DNA of 64,000 bases from Pseudomonadota bacterium (GCA_023386885.1 JAEWIX010000008.1:1-64000); one strand, 5' to 3'; positions 51,701 through 60,881 are shown, counted from the stretch's first letter. Made by a program: numbers and translations. The notes: a model not told the origin generated them from the sequence alone.

Positions 51701-54241
51701 GCGCAAGCGACATTGACGGCCATGTCGAGCGACATGGAACGCAGCCTCAAGGAGGCCGGCGCCAACGCCGCCGATGCCGTGGCGAATAGCGCCCGGTCCG
51801 CGCAGATGACGCTGATGGCTATCACCGACCAGGTCTCCGGTCAGGTGAAGACGCTCTCGGCCGATCTCGAGCAAAGCCTGTCGTCGGTCGGAACGGCGGC
51901 CGTCGGCTCCGTCCTCGCTGGCGCGCAGGAAGCACAAGCGACCCTGGTTGCCGCCTCCAGCAGCGCGGCCGATCATGTCAAGTCGCTGTCCGCCGATGTC
52001 GAGCGGATGCTGTCGACGGTCGGATCGGATACCGCTGCGCAAATTCTGCGCAGCGCGCGGGAAGCACAAAGCGCGCTGAGCGGTGTCACCACCGACACCT
52101 CGGAGCAGATGAAGGCGCTGTCGAATTCGCTCGTCGCGGCGACATCCGATACCGCAGATCAGGTCAAGACGCTGGCCCAGGCTATCGAACAGTCGCTCAC
52201 GTCGGCCACCACAACGTCTGTCGAGGCGATCCAGACCGGCGCCCTCGCCGCCCAGCAGTCGCTGGTCGCCGCGGCGAACGAAGCCGGCCAGAAGGCCAAG
52301 GCAACGGCTGCGGAAATCGAACAGTCGGTGCTCGGCGCCAGCAACAGCTTCGAAGCGGTTCTCAGCGGCAAGACCGACGAAATCGTCGGCTATATGTCGC
52401 AGCAGACCGACCGTCTGTCGGAGACGCTGGACAGCAAGCGCGGATCGCTGGTCGAAACGATCGGCGGCAAGAGCAACCAGTTGATTACCGACATCGAACG
52501 CGTCACGTCGGAGGCCCTGAAGGCGATCGAAAGCCGCGGCTTGAACTTCTCGCAGTCGATCGCCACCAACGGCTCGACCGTCGCACGCTCGATCACGGCG
52601 GCCGGCGAACTCGCCACCGGCGCGGTGAACAAATCGCTGAAGGATCTCGAGCAGGCATCACGTGCCAGCATCGAACAGTCGCGTCAGGTGTCGATGGCGG
52701 CTGTGACGGAAATGCAGGAAACCAGCAAGGTCCTGCGCACCGATACGGTGGCGCTGTTCGAACGGCTGCGTGAAGGCAACATCCTGCTGCAGGAGGTTCT
52801 GACCGGGGCGCACGACAATCTGAATTCGCTGGAGCGCGCGATGGTCACCCGCGTCGCCGAATTCGTGTCGGCCATCACCGATGTCAGCAGCCGCAGCGGC
52901 AACGCCACACAGAATCTCGAAGATCAACTGACGATGTTCCACGCCAAGACCTCGCAGGCGATCGAAGGGCTGGCCGGGCTTTCCAGCCAGTTCGAGGATC
53001 ACGGTCGTGCGCTGGTGGCAGCCGTCACCACGATGGAGCAAAGCAACCGCAACACCGATAACTCGATTGCCGAACGCAAGGCGGCGCTCGACTCGCTGGT
53101 GAGCACCATCGATGCACGCACCCTCGATCTCGACCAGCGGCTGACCCGGTTCACCGCGCTGCTGGACGAATCGCTCGCCGCCGCCGAGGAGCGCGCGCGT
53201 GACATCGCCCGCGTGGTGGCGGACACCGCCGGCACCGGTTCGGCGACGATCACCCGGCAGTTCGAAGCGGTGCGGACCGTCGCCGAGGAACAGCGTCAGG
53301 CGACGGCGGAGACACTCAACGCCCTCTATGAGAAGAGCACGCAGGAAACCGAAACGATCTTCCGGCAGTCCGCCGACAAGTTCGCGTCGATGGTGCAGGG
53401 CATGAAGCAGATGGCTTCGGAAATGCACCAGGAACTGGAGATGACCCGCGAGGAGCTTCGTCGCGGCGTGTTCGAACTGCCGCAGGAAGCGGCCGAGAAC
53501 ACCGCACAGATGCGCAAGGTCATCGTCGACCAGATCGAGGCCTTGGCGGAACTGAACCGGATCGTCGCGCGGCATGGCCGCGGCGCCGATGTCGTCAGCG
53601 CCGACCGTGCTGTGAGCCATCGGCGGGACGAGCCGCAGATGGCCGCCGTCGGCGGAGGCTATGCCGAGGCCCCGGCCCGGCCCGCACCACGCCGCGAAAC
53701 CAGCAGCGCCGCGACGTTGCCGCCACCGGATCTCGGCATGCCGATGCCGCAACGTACCGAGGCGCCGCCGGTCAGCCCGAGCATCGGCGAAGCCAATGAC
53801 GACCGCGATGGCTGGTTGTCGGATCTGCTCAACCGGGCCGATACCATCACGGATGAGCGCGAAGCCGCGCGATCGCGGTCGTCGCAGCCGCCCGCGTCTC
53901 AGGGCAATCCGCTGGAGACGCTGTCGCTCGACATCAGCCGCCTGATGGATCGCAACCTCGCCGCCGAGATGTGGGATCGCTATCAGCGCGGTGAGAACAA
54001 GGCCTTCACCAAGCGGCTCTATACGCCGTCGGGACAGAAGACCTTCGACGAAGTGGCGCGCAAGTATCGGTCGGATCGCAACTTCAAGCAGACGGTGGAC
54101 CGTTACATCACCGAGTTCGAACGCCTGCTCGACGAAGTGGCCCATGACGAGCGCGGACCAGCGATGTTGCGCAGCCATCTGATCTCGGAGACGGGCCTGG
54201 TCTATACCATGCTGGCTCACGCCTCGGGTCGGCTGAACTGA
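48776..54241 (+). CDS. Giant membrane-anchored coiled-coil protein, GPR/RgsE-like growth-pole candidate
   Basis: Predicted 1821 residues. An acidic N-terminal tail (1-100) is followed by two transmembrane helices (about 101-122 and 136-160), leaving a huge alpha-helical region (170-1585) on one side. Five consecutive 22-residue repeats of the type LSQLTSSLTEGASQTLGEID cover 621-730. About 44-residue repeats starting SLTADVERTL, SLSATIEQTL and SLSADVERML cover about 860-1190. A Pro-rich linker leads to a conserved C-terminal domain (about 1680-1821: LSLDISRLMDRNLAAEMWDR, FTKRLYTPSGQKTFDEVARK, ending AHASGRLN). This matches my knowledge of GPR (Agrobacterium) and RgsE (Sinorhizobium), which form a ring at the growing pole. 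A strong terminator follows. Confidence 0.75.
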   Translation: MANSPKKAQDPTEVALSAIQEALNMSETQASDTATPAAPSIAPPVTAAEPSRDETMFGQRPFPDQPSDEALFNRGAANDDRETIGQILQAIQKGRPARNIYTLATIFTVVWLIGAGLLAFSFYPSLQSLGQNGGAMAFVGLISVLLAPILLFYFLASLAWRGQELRMIAQSMAQVAMRFSEPEHAASDSMVTVGQAIRREVAAMGDGMERAIARAGELETLVANEVSALERAYSDNEVRIRALLQDIAHQRDNLVGQAEQVRSAISGVQIDLRHDIALISDAIASRVDEVAKSITGALEERGEHITRALGSAGDNMILALGERGGDLLDRLEEASGETTRAVLDASERLTASLNFKTGHVHDEFVDLANRVHDMLNDRLDRITSEFEQKSAGIVDSISDRTEQLHDSLRNSGDSLLLELELRGGDIATKIDEAGHRLADRILTSGDKASDALDSTVNSLVTKVVSQTETAHDTLSLQMSTFDELIRQQGTELAEKFSRDSSTLGALITRHISEFDRTVKTYGGEVVERLGQRTNEIADSLKTYVDTFDTRLTSNSGQITATLDQRLQQFEVQLGTRVTDLDGALDTKIKSFDETVDGRLKALEQSFDTRAKSVTDTVDSRLGALSSSLSGGTKKVVDTIEAKLTHLTSSLSDGAAQTIGAIDTKLSQLTSSLTEGASQTLGEIDTKLSRLTSSLTEGATQAIYSIDSRLAQLSSTLNDGSTQAVAAIDQRIADVTQTIDGRTGHLAETITARFQEIHQGLETRAGAVASDIDTRIAHFEDLLGSRIEAVAGRIETSGRQASDTLMSRAEELSSSIKSHVDDAEHSLTNLMLSTSETIQSSARSTQQSLLSVSADLTTQLKQASTEVEELVGTVGSTAANAIRGSAEDAHASLLSVSSDAASQIKSLTADVERTLTTAGASTASALLTSARDAQSAIAGTSSELAEQMQSLSATIEQTLSGAGATTAATLLNGTRDAQATLTAMSSDMERSLKEAGANAADAVANSARSAQMTLMAITDQVSGQVKTLSADLEQSLSSVGTAAVGSVLAGAQEAQATLVAASSSAADHVKSLSADVERMLSTVGSDTAAQILRSAREAQSALSGVTTDTSEQMKALSNSLVAATSDTADQVKTLAQAIEQSLTSATTTSVEAIQTGALAAQQSLVAAANEAGQKAKATAAEIEQSVLGASNSFEAVLSGKTDEIVGYMSQQTDRLSETLDSKRGSLVETIGGKSNQLITDIERVTSEALKAIESRGLNFSQSIATNGSTVARSITAAGELATGAVNKSLKDLEQASRASIEQSRQVSMAAVTEMQETSKVLRTDTVALFERLREGNILLQEVLTGAHDNLNSLERAMVTRVAEFVSAITDVSSRSGNATQNLEDQLTMFHAKTSQAIEGLAGLSSQFEDHGRALVAAVTTMEQSNRNTDNSIAERKAALDSLVSTIDARTLDLDQRLTRFTALLDESLAAAEERARDIARVVADTAGTGSATITRQFEAVRTVAEEQRQATAETLNALYEKSTQETETIFRQSADKFASMVQGMKQMASEMHQELEMTREELRRGVFELPQEAAENTAQMRKVIVDQIEALAELNRIVARHGRGADVVSADRAVSHRRDEPQMAAVGGGYAEAPARPAPRRETSSAATLPPPDLGMPMPQRTEAPPVSPSIGEANDDRDGWLSDLLNRADTITDEREAARSRSSQPPASQGNPLETLSLDISRLMDRNLAAEMWDRYQRGENKAFTKRLYTPSGQKTFDEVARKYRSDRNFKQTVDRYITEFERLLDEVAHDERGPAMLRSHLISETGLVYTMLAHASGRLN

Positions 54242-54263
54242 CGATCAACGCTTCGGCAAAGGA

Positions 54264-54306
54264 ACAACAAGGCGGGGGAATCAAAATCCCCCGCCTTGTT
54301 GTATTT
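54264..54306 (+). terminator. Strong terminator of the giant coiled-coil gene
   Basis: Sixteen-base perfect arms (ACAACAAGGCGGGGGA paired with its complement) enclose a seven-base loop, followed by ATTTTC. It lies 22 bases after the stop. Confidence 0.93.
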
Positions 54307-54400
54307 TCGCCGGCAAGATTTGATTCGTGCGATACCGGATCGCGATAGCTTTCGCGCCTCGCGCCGTGCATCCTACACGACCCCCCCGAGTTTGAAGCAA

Positions 54401-55396
54401 ATGACGCAGCCTCACAGCCCAACGCTGCAAGCCCGCATCGAGCGCTGGCCGATTGCCGGCTCCTTCACCATCAGCCGCGGCAGCAAGACCGAGGCGGTGG
54501 TGGTGGTCGCGGAAGTTCGCTCGGGAGATCATTCGGGACGCGGCGAATGCGTACCCTATGCGCGTTACGGCGAAACGCCCGATAGCACCCTCGCGCAGAT
54601 CCTGTCGGTTCAGGCGCGCGTGACTGAGGGCCTGGATCGCGTAACGCTACAAACCCTGCTGCCTGCGGGCGCGGCGCGCAACGCACTCGATTGCGCACTG
54701 CTCGACCTCGAAGCCAAGCGATCGGGATCGCGGGTATGGGACATCTTCGGCCAACCGTCGCCGCGACCAAGCACGACCGCGTACACCATCTCGCTCGGAA
54801 CACCTGAGGCGATGGCAGAGGCCACCGGCGCGGCCGCGCATCGACCGCTGTTGAAAATCAAGCTCGGCTCCGATGACGATGCGTCCCGCATCGCGGCCGT
54901 TCGCCGTGCCGCGCCGAACGCGCAACTGATCGTCGATGCCAACGAGGGCTGGCGTCCCGATAATCTCGCGTGGAATCTCGCGGCGTGCGCTGACGCAGGC
55001 GTCACATTGATCGAACAACCCCTGCCAGCCGGTCAAGACGAGGCGTTGGCGACGATCCAACGACGCATCGCGATCTGTGCCGACGAAAGCGTGCACGATC
55101 GCGGCTCCCTCGCCGCTCTGCGCGGCCGCTACGACGCCATCAACATCAAACTCGACAAGACGGGCGGACTGACCGAGGCCATGGCGATGACTGATGCCGC
55201 CGCAACGCTCGGGTTGCAGGTGATGGTCGGTTGCATGGTGGCGACGTCGCTGGCGATGGCGCCGGCGATGCTGCTCGCTCAGCGTGCCGGCTATGTCGAT
55301 CTCGACGGGCCTCTGCTGCTTGCAGCCGATCGCGAACATGGCCTGCGTTACGACGGCAGCACGATCTATCCGCCCGATGCCGCACTCTGGGGTTGA
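54401..55396 (+). CDS. L-Ala-D/L-Glu epimerase (enolase superfamily)
   Basis: Predicted 331 residues. Catalytic elements of the muconate-lactonising subgroup are present: KIK (Lys152/Lys154), metal ligands Asp179 (IVDANEGW), Glu205 (IEQPLP) and Asp228 (CADESVHD), and Lys253 in NIKLDKTGG. The pattern matches YcjG-type dipeptide epimerases that recycle murein peptides. Its last 31 bases overlap the end of the convergent MFS gene. The ATG at 54401 is the family-like start. Confidence 0.9.
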   Translation: MTQPHSPTLQARIERWPIAGSFTISRGSKTEAVVVVAEVRSGDHSGRGECVPYARYGETPDSTLAQILSVQARVTEGLDRVTLQTLLPAGAARNALDCALLDLEAKRSGSRVWDIFGQPSPRPSTTAYTISLGTPEAMAEATGAAAHRPLLKIKLGSDDDASRIAAVRRAAPNAQLIVDANEGWRPDNLAWNLAACADAGVTLIEQPLPAGQDEALATIQRRIAICADESVHDRGSLAALRGRYDAINIKLDKTGGLTEAMAMTDAAATLGLQVMVGCMVATSLAMAPAMLLAQRAGYVDLDGPLLLAADREHGLRYDGSTIYPPDAALWG

Positions 55397-56577
55397 TCCT
55401 CAATATCTCGCGCCAGGTTTCGTCGCGCCAGCAACACCACGAACACACCGCAAGCCGCCATCAACGCCATCGCGTGGTAGATGTCCGCACCGAGTTGCGC
55501 ATACATCGTGCCGGCCACAATCGATGCGCTGCTCATGACAATGCCCGATGCTGCCGCCAGATAACCCTGCGCGCTGGCCATCATGTGTACCGGCACGATG
55601 CGCACCAGCAATCCCATCGTGCCCAGCAATGTCAGCCCATAGGTCGCGCCGTGCAGCGCCTGAACCACGGCCAGCACCGGCAGCGACGGCGTCTGCGCCA
55701 TCACTAACCACCGAAACGCAGCGCAAAGCCCGCCGATCGCGATCAGCAACGCCGGTGACACTTTGAAACGCGGCGACAGGGCGAAGATTGCGATCTCGGT
55801 CAGCACGCCGAGCGTCCACAATCCAGCAATGATCGTCCCACTGAGGCCGGATGCTTGCCACGCGATCGAAGCGAAACCGTAATAGGCCGCGTGACTGCCC
55901 TGGATCAGCGCCGCGGCGACGATCACGGCGACGAACGCCGGTTGGCGGAGCATATGCCGCGCACCGGTCCGCACAATCGTTGCGGACTCCAGCGCCGTCA
56001 GCGGCTGCAACGCAAAAGCCGCCACCGCACCAAAGATCGCCAGCCCGGCCATGATCCAGATCAGATGCGTCGGTGCAAAATGATTCGCCACGATCCCGCA
56101 GCCCAGCGTTCCCAGCACGAAAGCGGTGGACCCCCAAAGCCGCAACGGCCCGTAGTGCAGACCGTGACGCGCGACGCCTTGCAGCGCATAGGCATCGGTC
56201 AACGGCAGGATCGGCGTCCACGCGCTAGCCGTCAGCGCGAACACGATCAGGATCAGGACAGGCGCGTGAAACAGGCCGATCGCCGCGAAGCCGATGGCGG
56301 TGAGCAACGCCGTGACGATCAGCGCCTGCCTGAGCGACCGCCGACGTTCCGCAAGGCCGGTCACCAGTGGCAATACAGTGAAGCGGGTGAGCGAAGGAAC
56401 TGCCACGATCACGCCGATCCAGGCGGGGCTCACACCCACGGCCTGAAGCCAAACCGGGAAAAACGGCAAATGAACGCCCATCAAGGCGAACACAGCGGCG
56501 TAGAATAACCCCAGACGAATCGCGAATCGCCGCGACACCAACAAGGCATCCGTGGGGATTTTGGGGCCAGGCGCCAT
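55366..56577 (-). CDS. MFS transporter (HcaT/PPP-like)
   Basis: Predicted 403 residues with twelve membrane helices. The opening FAIRLGLFYAAVFALMGVHL and PFFPVWLQAVGVSPAWIGVI and the middle HYGPLRLWGSTAFVLGTLGC are typical of the MFS_1-like phenylpropionate-permease (HcaT) group. Substrate is unknown; the neighbouring epimerase might hint at peptides, but the genes are convergent. ATG at 56577; a TTG lies one codon upstream. Confidence 0.87.
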   Translation of the reverse strand: MAPGPKIPTDALLVSRRFAIRLGLFYAAVFALMGVHLPFFPVWLQAVGVSPAWIGVIVAVPSLTRFTVLPLVTGLAERRRSLRQALIVTALLTAIGFAAIGLFHAPVLILIVFALTASAWTPILPLTDAYALQGVARHGLHYGPLRLWGSTAFVLGTLGCGIVANHFAPTHLIWIMAGLAIFGAVAAFALQPLTALESATIVRTGARHMLRQPAFVAVIVAAALIQGSHAAYYGFASIAWQASGLSGTIIAGLWTLGVLTEIAIFALSPRFKVSPALLIAIGGLCAAFRWLVMAQTPSLPVLAVVQALHGATYGLTLLGTMGLLVRIVPVHMMASAQGYLAAASGIVMSSASIVAGTMYAQLGADIYHAMALMAACGVFVVLLARRNLARDIEDQPQSAASGG

Positions 56578-56797
56578 CAATTCAATTGCGATTCGGGGCG
56601 GATCATGTTGATCGTTAGGTGGGAGCGAATCCGTAGCGCTTGCTATTACCAGTACGCTGCGGACTTATAGGGGATTTGCAAGGCCGTCAGGATTTAGAAA
56701 GTCGCATGGTGCACCTCGGACATTGGCATGGAAACACGACAATCCGAAATCGGTTTCGGACCAGTCGGCGCATGCCGGTCAGCGCAATGAGGTGACC

Positions 56798-57940
56798 ATG
56801 GCTGACGAAGCGCATGCCCCGTCATCGTTCCCCGTCGACGCTGCCACGCCAAGCGAGGCAGACTACACCGCCATCCATGACGTCTTCATGGAAACCGCGC
56901 GGGGGCGCTGGTTCCTCGCAGAATTCGCCAAGCGCAATCGCAATACCGATACCCGCATGGTGCTCGATGCCGTCGCGCGGATCGAACGTTCGCTCGCCGG
57001 GGCAAAGGATGCCCCCGTCGATCTGACCGATGTGCTTGCGGCGGTCAGGAGCATCGTCGAACAGGCAAAGCAACAGGCAAACGCCGCGCTGCAAGGACAA
57101 CCGACTGCGGACAGGTTCGCCGTCGCTTACCGCAGCATCCGCGCCATCCGCGAGATCGCGTGGACGCTTCGCGAGTACGGCACGGACGCCGGCATCTGCG
57201 ACGGGCTCGACGCGCAGGCCAACACCATCGATCGCAGCCTCGACCAACTCACGACCGATTCGCCCGGCGAGTCCGTCGCGGTGATCTTCGACGATCTCAT
57301 CCAGCGCCTCAATGAATTGGCCGGCGGCGAATTGCCGTTACCGCAAGCCGCCGCGTCGGACTTTTCGGCCGGCAACGCCCCCGATCTCGCCGCCCTGTCC
57401 CACCCGACGACAACCCACGGTGAGGCATCGACCTTCAGCGAGCAGCATCAACCGCAGCGGAGCATGGCAGACGCGGTCTCGCCTTCGCGGCCCGTCATGC
57501 CCCCTGCTCCGCCCATCACTCCGTCCGCAATGCCCGAGCCGGCAGCGACAGCCGTCGCTGTTGCCGACGAAGGCATTCTGCCCGACACCGACGCCGATAT
57601 GGTGGCGTCCCTCATGGACGAGTCCGCCATCGCCGAGGCCGATGAAGCGCACGATATCGCGGTGCTCGATATGATAGCGATGGAGATGGGAGCGCCGGAC
57701 CCGGAAGCCGAAGACGACGCGCTGGAAGACATCGACGACGTGGTCGCGATCGATGCGGATCTCAGCGCCAATCCGGAGTCACTGGACGAAGCCTTCGATC
57801 TTCGCAAAGACAGCCCCGCCTCGCTCGGCGCGGCACTGATCGCCAATGGCACCATTCGACCACGTAGCCTGACCGGCACCGGCCGGTTCGCCGCTATCCA
57901 ACGCCTGAGTCAGGTGGAGAAGGTCGCGCTGTTCTCGTAA
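56798..57940 (+). CDS. Conserved alphaproteobacterial protein of unknown function
   Basis: Predicted 380 residues. The N-terminal part (about 20-195) is helical and starts with a motif DYTAIHDVFMETARGRWFLA EFAKRNRN-type that recurs in alphaproteobacterial proteins; the centre contains FAVAYRSIRAIREIAWTLRE. Residues 200-340 are acidic low-complexity (repeated E/D/A). The end is RPRSLTGTGRFAAIQRLSQV. No enzyme motif is visible. GAGGTGACC gives a good ribosome site for the ATG at 56798. Confidence 0.75.
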   Translation: MADEAHAPSSFPVDAATPSEADYTAIHDVFMETARGRWFLAEFAKRNRNTDTRMVLDAVARIERSLAGAKDAPVDLTDVLAAVRSIVEQAKQQANAALQGQPTADRFAVAYRSIRAIREIAWTLREYGTDAGICDGLDAQANTIDRSLDQLTTDSPGESVAVIFDDLIQRLNELAGGELPLPQAAASDFSAGNAPDLAALSHPTTTHGEASTFSEQHQPQRSMADAVSPSRPVMPPAPPITPSAMPEPAATAVAVADEGILPDTDADMVASLMDESAIAEADEAHDIAVLDMIAMEMGAPDPEAEDDALEDIDDVVAIDADLSANPESLDEAFDLRKDSPASLGAALIANGTIRPRSLTGTGRFAAIQRLSQVEKVALFS

Positions 57941-57964
57941 GTCCTCGACGCGGAAAAGCCGCCT

Positions 57965-58954
57965 TCAGCCGATCAGTCGCGCGAACAGATCGGCATCGAC
58001 ATTGCCGCCCGAGAGCACGATCACCACGGTCTTGCCGCGCGCCTCATACCGTCCCGCTAACAGCGCGGCCAGCGCCACCGCGCCGCCCGGTTCGACCGCC
58101 AGCTTCAATTCACGAAACGCCGTACTGACCGCCACGCCGACCTCGTCATCGGATGCGACAACGCCCTGCACGCCAAGCGCATGATTGATCGCGAACGTCA
58201 CCTCGCCGGGGATCGGCGCCATCAGCGCATCGCAGATGGTGTGGCTTTTGCTGTCATGCGCCTCGCGCCGGCCCGCACGCAACGACTTGGCGTGATCGTC
58301 GAAACCCGCCGGCTCCGCCGTCATCACCGCCGCTTGCGGATAGCGCGCCTTGACGGCGACCGCGATGCCGGCCACCAGCCCGCCACCGGAGGCCGGTGCG
58401 ACGACGATATCCGGCGCAATGCCGAGCGCGTGCAAATCCTCGGCGATCTCGCGGCCGACGGTGCCCTGCCCGGCAATGATCTGCGGATCGTCATAAGGCG
58501 GCACCAGCGTCGCGCCATGTTCGGTCGCAAGCCGGCGCGCGATGGCTTCGCGGTCCTCGCGAAGCCGATCGTACAGCACCACTTCCGCGCCATATGCCTT
58601 GGTGCGTTCGCGCTTGGCGAGCGGCGCATCCGCCGGCATTACGATGGTCGCGCTCATGTCGAGCAGTTGCGCGGCCGCCGCCACCCCCTGCGCATGATTG
58701 CCGGAGGAAAACGCCACCACGCCGCCCGCGCGCGCGGCTTCGGGGATCGCGGACATCTTGTTGAAGGCGCCACGGAACTTGAACGAGCCGGTTCGTTGCA
58801 AGACTTCCGGCTTGAACAGTACCCGCGCGCCCGTCATGGCGTCGATGGCGGGTGAGGACAACAGCGGCGTGCGCACCGCATAAGGCGCCAGGACGCGCGC
58901 GGCGAAATTGATATCGGCGGGGGTAACGGCAAGCGATGGCGGCGAATGATCCAT
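57965..58954 (-). CDS. Threonine ammonia-lyase / serine-threonine dehydratase
   Basis: Predicted 329 residues. The PLP lysine is Lys59 in GSFKFRGAFNK, the glycine-rich phosphate cup is ASGGGLVAG and the C-terminal LSGGN closes the fold-type II site. No ACT regulatory domain is present, so it belongs to the catabolic or serine-racemase-like short form. An upstream GTG at 58981 is in frame; neither start has a clear ribosome site. Confidence 0.92.
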   Translation of the reverse strand: MDHSPPSLAVTPADINFAARVLAPYAVRTPLLSSPAIDAMTGARVLFKPEVLQRTGSFKFRGAFNKMSAIPEAARAGGVVAFSSGNHAQGVAAAAQLLDMSATIVMPADAPLAKRERTKAYGAEVVLYDRLREDREAIARRLATEHGATLVPPYDDPQIIAGQGTVGREIAEDLHALGIAPDIVVAPASGGGLVAGIAVAVKARYPQAAVMTAEPAGFDDHAKSLRAGRREAHDSKSHTICDALMAPIPGEVTFAINHALGVQGVVASDDEVGVAVSTAFRELKLAVEPGGAVALAALLAGRYEARGKTVVIVLSGGNVDADLFARLIG

Positions 58955-58992
58955 GCCGACGTGGTACGCGGGTCGCGGCACACCGGCAAGGG

Positions 58993-60048
58993 CTACAAAT
59001 GCGAATCAGGCAGCACATGAGCCGGCGTCATGACCGCGTGCGTATCGCCGGCATGACGCGCGCTCGCAATATTCCCGAGAAAAGCTTCCGCCGAATTCGC
59101 CCAACTGCAGCTTGCCGCAAAAGCGAGACAGCTCTGGGTCGGGATTTTCAGCGCCTCCAGACAGGCTCGTCGCAGATCCTCATCAAGGACCCCGACCGGC
59201 GCGGCGCCGATCACGTCGCGCGGCCCCGGCGCGGGAAAGGCCGCGACCGGCACGCCACTTGCCAAGGCTTCGAGCAGGACCAACCCGTAAGTATCGGTGC
59301 GGCTCGGAAACACGAAAACGTCGGCGGCGGCATAGGCGCGGGCCAGCGTCTCGCCGGTCATCGCGCCGAGAAAAATCACGTCCGGATATTTCCGCTGCAA
59401 ACTGGCGCGCGCGGGGCCATCACCGACCACAACCTTGCTGCCGGGCAGATCGAGCGACAGGAAGGCTTCGAGATTCTTTTCAACCGCGACACGCCCGACC
59501 GACAAAAACACCGGACGCGGCAAACCGAGGTCGGCCACGTGCGGATGAAATAGCTGCGTATCGACGCCGCGCGGCCACAGCGCGATGTTACGAAATCCGC
59601 GTTCGCGCAGTTCGTCGGCCAACGCCGGCGTCGCCGCCATCACCGCACCGCTCGGCCGATGAAATCGCCGCAACGCCGCCCAGATCCATGATTCCGGAAC
59701 AGGCAGGCGCGCCGAGATGTAGTCCGGAAAGCGCGTATGAAAACTCGTGGTGAACGGCACGCCACGCTTGCGGCAATAGCGCCGCACCATGATCCCGAGC
59801 GGCCCCTCGGTGGCGATGTGGATGTTGTCCGGCTGCACGTCCTCGATCAAGCGCGCCAACTTGGCCGGCGACGGCAACGCAACCTGCAACCCTTCATAGC
59901 CCGGCAAGCCAACCGTGCGAAACGGCTCCGGTGTGAGGAAGCGAATATCGGCACCGCGTTCCCGCGCCGCCTCCGCCATCGTCGTCAGGGTACGAACCAC
60001 GCCGTTGATCTGCGGGTGCCAGGCGTCGGTCGCGATCAGGATACGCAT
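58993..60048 (-). CDS. GT4 glycosyltransferase, Agt-like (glycolipid synthase)
   Basis: Predicted 351 residues. The N-terminal Rossmann opens MRILIATDAWHPQINGVVRT; acceptor-side motifs TEGPLGIMVRRYCRKRGVPF and SFHTRFPDYISARLP follow. The donor-side domain shows SVGRVAVEKNLEAFL and the E-x7-E region SRTDTYGLVLLEALASGVPV. These match alphaproteobacterial Agt-type enzymes, which add glucose or glucuronate to diacylglycerol under phosphate limitation. The start overlaps the stop of the phosphoesterase (TGATG), as in plcP-agt operons. The exact sugar is unknown. Confidence 0.82.
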   Translation of the reverse strand: MRILIATDAWHPQINGVVRTLTTMAEAARERGADIRFLTPEPFRTVGLPGYEGLQVALPSPAKLARLIEDVQPDNIHIATEGPLGIMVRRYCRKRGVPFTTSFHTRFPDYISARLPVPESWIWAALRRFHRPSGAVMAATPALADELRERGFRNIALWPRGVDTQLFHPHVADLGLPRPVFLSVGRVAVEKNLEAFLSLDLPGSKVVVGDGPARASLQRKYPDVIFLGAMTGETLARAYAAADVFVFPSRTDTYGLVLLEALASGVPVAAFPAPGPRDVIGAAPVGVLDEDLRRACLEALKIPTQSCLAFAASCSWANSAEAFLGNIASARHAGDTHAVMTPAHVLPDSHL

Positions 60049-60860
60049 CAGGCGGCACGCACCGCGACCGGCGGCGCGGGAACGGCGCGCCGCACCGGTT
60101 CGGTCCAGGTGATGATCTCGAAGCGGCCGTCGTCGTGTTCGGCCAACGCCGTGCAGCTTTCCACCCAGTCGCCGCAGTTCATGTAGCGAATGCCGTGTTC
60201 GTCGCGGATGGTCGCGTAGTGGATATGGCCGCAGATCACGCCGTCGGCGCCGGATCGTTTGGCTTCGGCAGCAAGCGTCTGCTCGAACGCACCGATGTAG
60301 TTGACGGCGTTCTTCACCTTCAGCTTAGCCCATTGCGACAGCGACCAATACGGCACGCCGAGCCAGCGACGGCAGGCATTGACCAGACGATTCAATTGAA
60401 TGGCGAAGTCGTAAGCCTTGTCACCGAGATGCGCGAGCCAGCGCGCGTTCTGCACGACGAGATCGAAGATATCGCCGTGGATCACCAGATAACGCCGCCC
60501 GTCCGCGCCGTCGTGGATCGCCGTTTCGACCACCTCCACGCCGCCGAAATGCGTGCCGTAATAGGAGCGCAGGAATTCGTCATGATTGCCCGGCACGTAG
60601 ATGACGCGCGCGCCCTTGCGCACCTTGCGCAGCATCTTCTGGACAAAATCGTTGTGCGATTGCGGCCAGTGCCAATGCGACTTCAGCGCCCAGCCGTCGA
60701 CGATATCGCCGACGAGATAAATGGTATCGGCATCGTGGACGCGAAGAAAATCGAGCAACCGGTCGGCTTGCGATCCCCGCGCACCCAGATGCACGTCGGA
60801 AATAAACAAGGTGCGAAAGTGCCGCTCCGTCTGTCCTTCTCGCATTGCGTCACGTCCCAT
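60048..60860 (-). CDS. PlcP-type metallophosphoesterase (LpxH-like fold)
   Basis: Predicted 270 residues. All calcineurin-type motifs are visible: SDVHLG, GDIVDGW, GNHDEFL, IHGDIFD and CGHIHYATI. This is the UDP-2,3-diacylglucosamine-diphosphatase-like family that includes PlcP of Sinorhizobium, a phospholipase C degrading phosphatidylcholine under phosphate starvation. Overlap with the Agt-like gene and location beside a PE methyltransferase support PlcP over LpxH/LpxI. The start may instead be the ATG at 60845. Confidence 0.82.
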   Translation of the reverse strand: MGRDAMREGQTERHFRTLFISDVHLGARGSQADRLLDFLRVHDADTIYLVGDIVDGWALKSHWHWPQSHNDFVQKMLRKVRKGARVIYVPGNHDEFLRSYYGTHFGGVEVVETAIHDGADGRRYLVIHGDIFDLVVQNARWLAHLGDKAYDFAIQLNRLVNACRRWLGVPYWSLSQWAKLKVKNAVNYIGAFEQTLAAEAKRSGADGVICGHIHYATIRDEHGIRYMNCGDWVESCTALAEHDDGRFEIITWTEPVRRAVPAPPVAVRAA

Positions 60861-60881
60861 GAACGAGCCGTTAGCCTGGTT

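Noticed and set aside
52658..54220. 520-residue minus-strand frame opposite the giant protein
   Set aside because: Antisense to conserved coding sequence, composition typical of a shadow frame.
60048..60860. LpxH for lipid A synthesis
   Set aside because: The fold fits, but overlap with an Agt-like gene and the nearby PE methyltransferase favour PlcP. Kept as an alternative only.
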